DNA of 64,000 nt. It comes from CBDHCC01 sp965219235. GTDB lineage: Bacteria; Pseudomonadota; Alphaproteobacteria; Sphingomonadales; Sphingomonadaceae. The notes under the pieces are model-generated. The model did no database searches, was not told the origin of the DNA, and was given only the letters and a program-made list of their open reading frames with translations. Shown here in pieces: positions 16,489-24,366 of this stretch (the first letter of the stretch is position 1; every line of letters begins with the position of its first letter). The stretch lies in the NCBI GenBank assembly GCA_965219235.1, contig OZ244721.1, positions 1,302,001 through 1,366,000 of the forward strand, in the 5' to 3' direction. The translations under genes and the position numbers were made by a program.

Positions 16489-19400
16489 ATGCAGCAGGTT
16501 CAGTTGTCCAGTGGGTTTGGGGAGATCAATCCGGGTAGATCGTATGCCCTTCCCGCGAAGTCGCGCGGTCTGCGACTCTTCCTGGTCACGACAGCCTTGT
16601 GCACGGGACTGGCGCTTCCTGGCCAAGCCCGGGCTCAAGCGGCCTCGCCGCCCCCTGCAGAGGAGTCGTCGCCGACGAGCGATGGATCCGATCAAGCTCC
16701 GGCTCCAGGGGCTGCCGGCACCGATTCCGGCAGCTCCGACCCCGTTCCCCAGACGGACGCGGCGCCCGAACAGGAACCCGCGGCCGCTCCGGGATCGGGC
16801 GCGCAGCGGAGCCTGAGCCTGTCCGCTTCGGGTGGGGACGAGAGCGCCGCCTCCGCCTACCAGAACATAGACGAGAACGGGGTCGATCTGACCGACGGCA
16901 GCTTCAACCTGGCGATCACCGAGGGGACGATCGGTGCCGGACCCGGTGCCCTGTCGCTAATGCGCTATATCGGGGTGGGGGGCACGACGGACAATGTGCA
17001 GTCCGAACTGGTCCGGTCCGTCGCGAACGGCATGGCGACGATCTCGATCACCATGGGCAGCCGTCGAGAGACGTTCACCGGTGCTGCCGGTGCGTCGAGC
17101 TTCACGGCGCAGCAGGGGTCGGGAGCGACGCTCGTGCGACTGGGTGCCGGACTGTATCGCCACACGGCGGCCGACGGCGCGCTCTCCGACTATGGCGCGC
17201 CCTTCACGCCGACGGACCCGAACGACACCGGCTTTTGCCAGACCGGGACCGAGAGCCAATGCCGCCTGGTGTTGACGTCTGTATGGGAGCCGACGGGAGC
17301 GGCGACGAGCTTTCAGTACGACGTCGGACGGGGCTGCTACACACCTCCCGGTTCCTCTGCGCAGGTTGCGTGCTCCAACTACTGGCGCTTGCGCAGTCTC
17401 TCGAACAGTTTCGGGTACTCGCTTCGGTTTGCGTTCGTGCAGGAGTCCGTTTCCACTCCAAATTATCCGGGCAGCGGTTGGTTTGCCCACGCCACCGCGA
17501 CGCTGTCGAGCGGCACCACCGCGCGCAGGGTGACTTATGCCACCCCGTCCGCCGGGGTGACGCAGATCACCACCGACGGGGGCAAGGTCTGGCGGCTGAC
17601 GAACGACGGCGTCGGTTTTCTCACCCGGGTCGATCCTCCCGGCGGTCCTGGGATCGACATCGCGCGCGCGCCCGACGGGACGGTGACCTCGGTCACCCGC
17701 AACGGCCTGACCACCACCTACGCGAAAACGGTCAGCGATACGGTGGGCACGATGGTGAAGACGGTGCCCGGTCGCGGCAGGACCACGGTGCAGTCCGACC
17801 TGGGCCTGGGGCGTCCCACGTCGATCACAAACGCGCTGAACGAAAAAACGAGCTTCGACTATGACGAGTTCGGCCGCCTGACGCAGACCACCATGCCGGA
17901 GGGCAATGCGGTCGTCACCACCTACGATGGGCGGGGCAACGTCACGACCACCCAGGCGATCGCCAAGCCGGGCTCCGGCAATCCGACGCTCACCACGCGG
18001 GCCATCTATCCGGCGAGCTGCGCGGTGGCGGCCACCTGCAACCAGCCCGTGAGCACGATCGACGCGCGGGGCGCGGTGACCAACTACGAGTATGGCGCGC
18101 ACGGCGGGGTCACGCGGGTGACCCTGCCCGCCGCCGGGAACGGGGTGCGTCCGGAGACGAGGATCGCCTACACGCAAAAGGCGATCGCCGGCGGCAGGCC
18201 GACCTGGTTGCCGGAGACCACCTCGACCTGCAACACGTCGGCGAGCTGCGCGGGCACGGCGGACGAGACCCGGACGACGATCGGATACGAGGCGGCGCAC
18301 CTGTTGCCCAACGCCATGACGGTGGCGTCCGGCGACGGGTCGCAGAGCGCGGGCACGACGCTGGGCTACGACGCCACCGGCAATCTCGTGACCGTGAACG
18401 GGCCGCTGGCGGGCGCGGCGGACACCACCACGGCCTTCTACGACGTCGACCGTCAGCTCATCGGCGTGATCGGGGCCGATCCGGACGGCGCCGGCGCGCG
18501 CAGGCGGATCGCGCAGCGCACGACCTACGACGCGGCGGGCCGGGTCCTTCGGCAGGCGACGGGCGCGGTGGACCAGGCGACGCAGGCGGCGCTCGACACG
18601 CTGATCGCGCTCGACTCGCCGGCGATCGAGCAGCTGATCGACCGGGCGTACGACGCGTACGGGCGCCTGGTGGACCAGGCGGTCTACGGCAAGGGCATCG
18701 TGGCGGTGTCGCGCGAGCAGTATTCCTACACGGCGGACGGTCTGCTGGACTGCGCGGCGGTGCGCATGAACCCGGCCGCGTACGGCGCGCTGCCGGCGTC
18801 GGCCTGCACGATGGGCCAGGCCGGTGCGGACGGTCCGGATCGCATCTCGAAGAACACGTACGACGCGCTGGGCCGGGTGGTGACGCTGCGGACGGGCGTG
18901 GGAACGTCGGCGGTGGTGGACGAGACCGGCGGCTACACGCCGGACGGTCGGCGGTCGTGGGTGGCGGACGGCAAGGGCAACAAGACGAGCTACTATTACG
19001 ACGGTCACGATCGATTGTTCGGGCTGGCGATGCCGGACCGGGCGACGCCTGGTGTGAGTTCGACGGTGGACGCGGAGAGCTATCAGTACGACGCGAACGG
19101 CAATCTGGTGAGCCAGCGGTTGCGGGACGGGACCGTGGTGACCCGGACATACGACGCCTTGAACCGGATGGTGTCGCGCACGGCGGGCGCGGCGGATCTG
19201 GAGCTGTATTACGCCTATGACACCGTCGGTCGGCTGGTGGCGGCGTCGGACACCGCCAACGTCTTCTGGGCCGCGGGCTACGACGCGTTGGGCCGCAAGG
19301 TGAGCGAGACGTCGTTCGGCCGCACGGTGACGAGCGCGTACGACGCGGGCGGTCGTCGGACGCGGTTCACGTGGCACGACGGGTTCTATGTGGACTACAC

Positions 19401-20940
19401 CTATTCGGCGACGGGCGAGATGCTGGAGGTTCGCGAGAACGGGGCGCGGTCGGGCGTGGGGGTGCTGGCGCGCTACGCGTACGACGATCTGGGGCGCCGC
19501 GTGTCGCTGACGCGGGGCAATGGCCTGGTCACCAGCTACGCGTACGACGCGGCGTCGCGTCTGTCGGAGACGACGCAGGCGGGCGCCGGGATCGCGACCG
19601 TGTCGGGTTTCCTGTACGATCCGGCGTCGCAGATCGTCCGGCGGGGTCGCTCGAACGCGGCGTACGACTGGACGGGCCATGTGAACGTGGACCGTCCGTA
19701 CGGGGTGAACGGGTTGAACCAGCTGACCTCCTCGGGCTCGAACGGGCTCAGCCACGACGGCCGGGGCAACCTGGCGTCGGACGGGGTTCGGACGTTCGGG
19801 TACGACAGCCGCGACCAGCTGGGGAACTATCGGGGCGGCGGCCAGCCGGACTATCTGTACCACGACATGCTGGGCCGGCTGCGCCAGCTGTCGGCGGAGG
19901 GGGTGACGCTGGACTATGACGGGTCGCAGATGGTGGCGGAGTATGATTACTCCGGTCCGCTGCTGCGGCGCTACGTGCACGGGGCCGGCGTGGACGAGCC
20001 GCTGGTGTGGTACGAGGGCGCGGGGGTGGCGGACCGGCGGTTCCTGCACGCCGACGAGCGCGGGTCGATCGTGGCGATCACCGACTCGGCCGGGCGGAAG
20101 CTGGCGATCCTGACGTATGACGAATATGGCATCCCGGGGCCTGGCAACGTCCTGGCGAACGGCCAGGCGCCGCGGTTCCAGTACACGGGCCAGATGTGGA
20201 TCGCGAGCCTGGGGATGTACGACTTCAAGGCGCGCATCTACTCGCCGACCTTGGGCCGGTTCCTGCAGGCGGACCCGATCGGCTATGGCGACGGGCTGAA
20301 CCTGTATGGGTATGTGGGTGGAGATCCGGTCAACTTCGTGGACCCGACGGGCACGTTGAACTGCCAGCGTGAAGGAGGGTATGCGAGCTACACGCCGGAA
20401 GGGGGCATTGTCGTCAACGTGGGCCGCACTGTCTGTCAGCTGGAGGACTGGGATTACAACCTGCCCCCGTCCGTGAACACATCACCCTTCATGGGACCCG
20501 TCACAAAGGAACACCCGGCACCAACACCCGAGCCTTGTAATCCAGGTGCAGCCGATTCATTTTTCGAGAATGGCTTAGACGCTGTAGGCCTAATTGGTGA
20601 TGGCTTGGCAGTTGCAGGCGCGCTCACTGGCAACCCCGTATTGCTTGGTGTCGGCGAGGGGCTGAACGTCATCAGTACTCTTGGATCAGCGGCGCTGGAT
20701 ATAAGCCAAGGGGATACCGTTGGATTGGCCTTTGATGGCGCTAGTTTTGCCGCCGGTTTAGTACCGGGCGCTCGCCTTGCTCGGCGCTTTGGCGGCGCAG
20801 GCCTTGATCTCGGCAGGCGAGCAAATGGGCAATTTATGAGAAATTGGCGCGGCATACAAAAAGCTCAGGATATTGGGACCAAGGGACTTCAGTCGCAGGC
20901 CACTGCTAAAACACTTGATGCTGCGAGGTGCTCCCGATGA
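16489..20940 (+). CDS. RHS2: Sec-exported RHS/YD-repeat polymorphic toxin with hydrophobic tip
   Basis: About 1483 residues from ATG 16489; the frame is open back to ATG 16402, but 16489 gives a signal peptide of usual shape (SRGLRLFLVTTALCTGLALP, cleavage near ARAQ). Order as in RHS1: Pro/Ser/Asp linker, shell starting ENGVDLTDGSFNLAITEG, many YD repeats, core end GRFLQADPIGYGDG and DPTG near residue 1285. The post-core linker (CQREGGYASYTPEGG ... KEHPAPTPEP) is identical to that of the next cassette until base 20537, where the tips part. The tip has a long Gly/Ala/Val-rich region (about residues 1355-1440) and a basic end. Toxin family not recognised; a membrane-active tip is plausible. Confidence 0.88.
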   Translation: MQQVQLSSGFGEINPGRSYALPAKSRGLRLFLVTTALCTGLALPGQARAQAASPPPAEESSPTSDGSDQAPAPGAAGTDSGSSDPVPQTDAAPEQEPAAAPGSGAQRSLSLSASGGDESAASAYQNIDENGVDLTDGSFNLAITEGTIGAGPGALSLMRYIGVGGTTDNVQSELVRSVANGMATISITMGSRRETFTGAAGASSFTAQQGSGATLVRLGAGLYRHTAADGALSDYGAPFTPTDPNDTGFCQTGTESQCRLVLTSVWEPTGAATSFQYDVGRGCYTPPGSSAQVACSNYWRLRSLSNSFGYSLRFAFVQESVSTPNYPGSGWFAHATATLSSGTTARRVTYATPSAGVTQITTDGGKVWRLTNDGVGFLTRVDPPGGPGIDIARAPDGTVTSVTRNGLTTTYAKTVSDTVGTMVKTVPGRGRTTVQSDLGLGRPTSITNALNEKTSFDYDEFGRLTQTTMPEGNAVVTTYDGRGNVTTTQAIAKPGSGNPTLTTRAIYPASCAVAATCNQPVSTIDARGAVTNYEYGAHGGVTRVTLPAAGNGVRPETRIAYTQKAIAGGRPTWLPETTSTCNTSASCAGTADETRTTIGYEAAHLLPNAMTVASGDGSQSAGTTLGYDATGNLVTVNGPLAGAADTTTAFYDVDRQLIGVIGADPDGAGARRRIAQRTTYDAAGRVLRQATGAVDQATQAALDTLIALDSPAIEQLIDRAYDAYGRLVDQAVYGKGIVAVSREQYSYTADGLLDCAAVRMNPAAYGALPASACTMGQAGADGPDRISKNTYDALGRVVTLRTGVGTSAVVDETGGYTPDGRRSWVADGKGNKTSYYYDGHDRLFGLAMPDRATPGVSSTVDAESYQYDANGNLVSQRLRDGTVVTRTYDALNRMVSRTAGAADLELYYAYDTVGRLVAASDTANVFWAAGYDALGRKVSETSFGRTVTSAYDAGGRRTRFTWHDGFYVDYTYSATGEMLEVRENGARSGVGVLARYAYDDLGRRVSLTRGNGLVTSYAYDAASRLSETTQAGAGIATVSGFLYDPASQIVRRGRSNAAYDWTGHVNVDRPYGVNGLNQLTSSGSNGLSHDGRGNLASDGVRTFGYDSRDQLGNYRGGGQPDYLYHDMLGRLRQLSAEGVTLDYDGSQMVAEYDYSGPLLRRYVHGAGVDEPLVWYEGAGVADRRFLHADERGSIVAITDSAGRKLAILTYDEYGIPGPGNVLANGQAPRFQYTGQMWIASLGMYDFKARIYSPTLGRFLQADPIGYGDGLNLYGYVGGDPVNFVDPTGTLNCQREGGYASYTPEGGIVVNVGRTVCQLEDWDYNLPPSVNTSPFMGPVTKEHPAPTPEPCNPGAADSFFENGLDAVGLIGDGLAVAGALTGNPVLLGVGEGLNVISTLGSAALDISQGDTVGLAFDGASFAAGLVPGARLARRFGGAGLDLGRRANGQFMRNWRGIQKAQDIGTKGLQSQATAKTLDAARCSR

Positions 20941-21278
20941 ACCCCTTTGTGTTTCTGCCGCTAGCCGGAGTAGTGCTATGGCTTGGGGCAATCTACATTG
21001 ATAGCAAGTTTTCTTATCAATCTCCAACGGAATGCGGCATTAGATTGAAGGAGACGACGCCTTGGTGGAAGAAGTTGTTAGTTGATCATAATTATAAGAT
21101 TCGATACGGTGCTCTATTTTCGATATGGGTAATATTGAGCCTAGATGTTTATATGTTTCGTGGTTTAGGGCGATCGGATTTACACTACTTGGCCCTTGCA
21201 GGAGTAGCTCTTAGTATCGCAGTTTATATAGTAGGGCAAGCGTGGCGGTTTTTTGTAAAAGACTCGGATAAGGCTTGA
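20937..21278 (+). CDS. Multipass membrane protein, putative immunity to RHS2
   Basis: 113 residues, ATGA overlap with the RHS2 stop. Three hydrophobic segments: FVFLPLAGVVLWLGAIYI at the N-terminus, GALFSIWVILSLDVYMF in the middle and YLALAGVALSIAVYIVGQA near the end. Base composition is clearly richer in A+T than the RHS core, as usual for immunity genes acquired with their tips. A membrane-embedded immunity protein matches the hydrophobic tip of RHS2. Confidence 0.68.
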   Translation: MNPFVFLPLAGVVLWLGAIYIDSKFSYQSPTECGIRLKETTPWWKKLLVDHNYKIRYGALFSIWVILSLDVYMFRGLGRSDLHYLALAGVALSIAVYIVGQAWRFFVKDSDKA

Positions 21279-21315
21279 TGAGTGAACGATGCGTCAGTCT
21301 CGCCGTAAACGAGGA

Positions 21316-22403
21316 ACCAGCTGGGGAACTATCGGGGCGGCGGCCAGCCGGACTATCTGTACCACGACATGCTGGGCCGGCTGCGCCAGCTGTCGGCGGA
21401 GGGGGTGACGCTGGACTATGACGGGTCGCAGATGGTGGCGGAGTACGACTATGCCGGTCCGCTGCTGCGGCGCTACGTGCACGGGGCCGGCGTGGACGAG
21501 CCGCTGGTGTGGTACGAGGGCGCGGGGGTGGCGGACCGGCGGTTCCTGCACGCCGACGAGCGCGGGTCGATCGTGGCGATCACCGACTCGGCCGGCCGGA
21601 AGCTGGCGATCCTGACGTATGACGAATACGGCATCCCGGGGCCTGGCAACGTCCTGGCGAACGGCCAGGCGCCGCGGTTCCAGTACACGGGCCAGATGTG
21701 GATCGCGAGCCTGGGGATGTACGACTTCAAGGCGCGCATCTACTCGCCGACCTTGGGCCGGTTCCTGCAGGCGGACCCGATCGGCTATGGCGACGGGCTG
21801 AACCTGTATGGGTATGTGGGTGGAGATCCGGTCAACTTCGTGGACCCGACGGGCACGTTGAACTGCCAGCGTGAAGGAGGGTATGCGAGCTACACGCCGG
21901 AAGGGGGCATTGTCGTCAACGTGGGCCGCACTGTCTGTCAGCTGGAGGACTGGGATTACAACCTGCCCCCGTCCGTGAACACATCACCCTTCATGGGACC
22001 CGTCACAAAGGAACACCCGGCACCAACACCCGAGCCGCCGCAAAAGGACGAAGCCGAAGAAGGCGGGCTGCTTAAATGTCTAGCTGATGCAGGGTCAGGG
22101 GCATTAGATGGTCTCCTCGACCCTGAGGGTCAGGCAGTTAGCGTCGTAGGCGGTGTTATTGACTCTGCTCGTGGAACCGCAGTGGATGCTCGCAATTCTG
22201 CTCGTGGCCGACCTTCTGGGACGTTCGTTAGAAATGCCACAATTGTGCCCGGCTCCAATGTCAGGCTTACAGGACGGCAACTTCTGGCGCGTGGGGCAAA
22301 ACGTTTCATACCCGGTTACGCAGCTGCAAGCGCAGGCGTTGCCTTAGTTACCGGCGGAATAGCGGCATACAATTCTGAAGCTTGCCAGGGGCTGGTGGAC
22401 TGA
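21316..22403 (+). CDS. Displaced RHS core fragment plus toxin tip (cassette F2)
   Basis: An in-frame TAA at 21305 precedes a sudden match to RHS2 from 19818 on (QLGNYRGGGQPDYLYHDMLG). About 720 bp are nearly identical, including the linker down to HPAPTPEP; first ATG is 21369. The new tip (from about 22037) has KDEAEEGGLLKCLADAGSG, a middle part with SARGRPSGTFVRNATIVPGS and a hydrophobic C-terminus (YAAASAGVALVTGGIAAYN). No signal peptide, so it is silent as toxin unless recombined into RHS2. Family not recognised. Confidence 0.72.
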
Positions 22404-22735
22404 TGAGGCTATCAAACTTCATGACAACGGCGTTTTTGGTTGCTGTCTCTGTTGCCACCGGGAAGATATTGGAGGGGCAGGGCAACTCTTGGGATGGGTC
22501 GTTTTTGTTTTTCACCACCGCATCGTTGCTCATCGGGAGCCGCATTGTCATCCGGCTAAGGTTTGGGCAATGGAGGCTAGATAATGACTGGATATATTTT
22601 CCAGTCGTTATTTTCTTACTTTTCTCATTGTGGCTATGGCTTAGAGTATGGGACGCGGCTTTTGTGCTGGCTGGTGGGTTTGCTCTTTACCTCTGGCTGG
22701 ACCACATAAACGAACGTTTGAAACCTTCACCTTGA
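22403..22735 (+). CDS. Multipass membrane protein, putative immunity to cassette F2
   Basis: 110 residues; ATG 22403 shares one base with the F2 stop (TGATG). Four hydrophobic stretches (FMTTAFLVAVSVATGKIL, FLFFTTASLLIGSRIVI, WIYFPVVIFLLFSLWLWL, AFVLAGGFALYLWL). No known family recognised. Multipass immunity paired again with a tip ending in a hydrophobic segment. Confidence 0.65.
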   Translation: MRLSNFMTTAFLVAVSVATGKILEGQGNSWDGSFLFFTTASLLIGSRIVIRLRFGQWRLDNDWIYFPVVIFLLFSLWLWLRVWDAAFVLAGGFALYLWLDHINERLKPSP

Positions 22736-22769
22736 TGGCTGAGAAAATACGCCGCAAGATGAGCAGCCA

Positions 22770-23165
22770 GTGTGTCCCGCTCCAAGTGCGAGCACGGCTC
22801 CGGCCTCACGTCGCCACTCAAGTCCAAACTGGACCCGTCCGGGCTGGCAAATTCTATACAAGACCTTCGCAGGCTATCGATCACTGTCCCGATCAGGCTA
22901 CGGCCATAACGACGCCAGTGACGCTTGGAGGCATTTCCGCTGGAGTTTCTCGATGGCTCAAACGATGGGGGACACTGCTGCTCGCGACTTTTTAGAACAT
23001 CATGAACGGGCTGAGCCTAATCCGCCTGGTGAAGCACACATGGACGCCACCAACAATTCAATGGGATTGGCTTTCGCAGGCGACCCAAGATATGCCAATA
23101 TGGACCCAGATGCTGCTGCTAACTTCGCCTTGAAGCATGGATGCTTACAGACGGGAATTAAGTAG
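22770..23165 (+). CDS. Displaced toxin tip without RHS core (cassette F2b), His/Asn motif domain
   Basis: 131 residues from GTG 22770. The first 40 residues look like scrambled linker. Residues about 40-131 form a compact domain with GHNDASDAWRHFRWSFSMAQ, FLEHHERAE, MDATNNSMGLAF. The pattern D-A-x-R-H ... H-E ... M-D-x-x-N-N-x-x-G recalls a polymorphic-toxin domain group (DUF6973-like in my memory), with His residues as possible catalytic ligands. It has lost the RHS core entirely but keeps its immunity gene directly behind. Confidence 0.6.
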   Translation: MCPAPSASTAPASRRHSSPNWTRPGWQILYKTFAGYRSLSRSGYGHNDASDAWRHFRWSFSMAQTMGDTAARDFLEHHERAEPNPPGEAHMDATNNSMGLAFAGDPRYANMDPDAAANFALKHGCLQTGIK

Positions 23166-23516
23166 ATGGGCATGCTACGGAGGCATGGAAAGCTGCTGCT
23201 CGTGTTGCTACTAGCTGCGACGCTTCTAGCGACATGGATTGCCATTTCGATGGTGAGGGTCAGTAACGGCTCCGATGCAAATATGCAGTATCTTATTCAA
23301 ACACCTGCGGAACACCAAGTTCGCGGAGTACTCCAACCAGGGGAAAGCAGGTATGTGTGGAAGTTTGTCGGTGAGGGTGGGCTTCGAGTGGAAGCAAGGG
23401 GAGCTAATGGGCTTACGTGTGTAAAGGACATCTACACAGTCCCCCCATTAGGAGGCAAATGCGAGGTCAGGCTTTCCTCTCGATCGAGCAATTGCACCTG
23501 CCGAGCGGGGTTCTAG
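23166..23516 (+). CDS. Membrane-anchored or secreted small protein, putative immunity to F2b
   Basis: 116 residues starting on the base after the stop of F2b. N-terminal basic stretch and membrane helix (LLLVLLLAATLLATWIAI), then a small beta-rich domain with four cysteines near the C-terminus (LTCVKD, KCEVR, SNCTC) that points to the periplasm. Not recognised as a known family. Confidence 0.62.
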   Translation: MGMLRRHGKLLLVLLLAATLLATWIAISMVRVSNGSDANMQYLIQTPAEHQVRGVLQPGESRYVWKFVGEGGLRVEARGANGLTCVKDIYTVPPLGGKCEVRLSSRSSNCTCRAGF

Positions 23517-23522
23517 CCGCAA

Positions 23523-23867
23523 AATAATGACATCGTCGTCACCGCCAAAAAGAAGAATAAACAGGCATTGAATTTCGTAGGCAATCGACCGCCTGGCGGG
23601 CCTGACGACGATGAAGACCCTGACGATTATGACGCCCACCAGAACGATTTGGACAAGTGTCGTGCGATGAAAGGTGCCGCCGCTGCTAACTGCTATGGTG
23701 CTGCCGAGCGTCGGCGGTTCGCGCGAAACAATGGCAAACCCCTTCCTCCGTTGGCGAGAGCAGCAGCGGGGGCAGCCGGTGGAGTTGCTATAGGAACGAT
23801 CTTGTACTGGATCATTAGTGAGGGATCACGACTCTTCCCGCCCCGCAACCTAATTCCCGTGCCTTGA
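23523..23867 (+). CDS. Displaced toxin tip without RHS core (cassette F2c)
   Basis: The frame opens right after the stop of the preceding immunity gene with NNDIVVTAKKKNKQAL, a version of the IVITA linker found after the RHS cores here; TTG 23568 is the only usual start. Then an acidic stretch (PDDDEDPDDYDAHQND), a Cys pair (DKCRAMKG, NCYGAAERRR) and a C-terminal membrane-like helix (AAGGVAIGTILYWII). Likely the end of an RHS tip left behind by recombination. Family not recognised. Confidence 0.55.
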   Translation, partial: NNDIVVTAKKKNKQALNFVGNRPPGGPDDDEDPDDYDAHQNDLDKCRAMKGAAAANCYGAAERRRFARNNGKPLPPLARAAAGAAGGVAIGTILYWIISEGSRLFPPRNLIPVP

Positions 23868-23873
23868 GGCCAC

Positions 23874-24194
23874 ATGACCGAGCTTTCAGAACATAACGGC
23901 GCGGTTGTAACCCGCAGGTACGAAGGAAAAGATGGCAGCAGAGTGAAATTCTCTGTTGGCGCGCCCTATGGTGCCGGGGGCGAGCACGGAACGTATAAAT
24001 GCGACTACGTCGTTGAAATTGGGCCGAGGAAGATCGCCCGCACCGTTGAAGGCATGGACGGTTTGCACGCTTTCTTTCTATGCCTCTCTTCGATCAGGCG
24101 CTGGATCGTAGAAGCGGAGATAGTCGATCCGCTTCTCTTCCGGTGGGAGGGGGCCGATGAATGGGGCGACCTCGGATTTGCATTGCCTGCCTGA
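23874..24194 (+). CDS. DUF6968-like protein, putative immunity to F2c
   Basis: 106 residues, 6 bp after F2c. Two-layer alpha/beta look without signal or membrane helix: VTRRYEGKDGSRVKFSVGAP, YKCDYVVEIG, GMDGLHAFFLCLSSIRRWI. This resembles the DUF6968 group of small proteins that often follow toxin genes (from memory). Probably cytosolic. Confidence 0.6.
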   Translation: MTELSEHNGAVVTRRYEGKDGSRVKFSVGAPYGAGGEHGTYKCDYVVEIGPRKIARTVEGMDGLHAFFLCLSSIRRWIVEAEIVDPLLFRWEGADEWGDLGFALPA

Positions 24195-24227
24195 GCACTT
24201 GATGCGTGAGGCCGGTGAAACAGGCGA

Positions 24228-24362
24228 ATGCAAGATAAAGGGAGTGGCTCCCCCTTCGGGCTAAGCCATTGTCTGCACATCGAAAAACAGGGAGGCAGAC
24301 GGCACCGTCAGGGAGACTGACGGTGCCGTTGCCGCGCCAAGCCCTTGATGTTGTGGCGGGAA
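24228..24362 (+). repeat. Inter-cassette hairpin repeat, copy 2
   Basis: Nearly identical to the reverse complement of 1-126. Starts about 30 bp after the DUF6968-like gene with GATAAAGGGAGTGGCTCCCC, contains TTGTCTGCACATCG and a 10-bp stem GGCACCGTCA / TGACGGTGCC, and ends about 55 bp before the RHS core of cassette F3 begins. One of three copies, each right behind an immunity gene. Confidence 0.75.
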
Positions 24363-24366
24363 TGGG

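Noticed and set aside
16957..20049. A very long open frame on the minus strand opposite RHS2 (and similar ones opposite the other rhs fragments and opposite valS)
   Set aside because: Product is Arg/His/Val-rich low-complexity sequence without ribosome site; it is the mirror frame of GC-rich YD-repeat coding sequence.
24228..24362. CRISPR repeat or Rho-independent terminator
   Set aside because: No regular spacing for CRISPR and no T-run after the hairpin; a Rho-linked or processing role remains possible.
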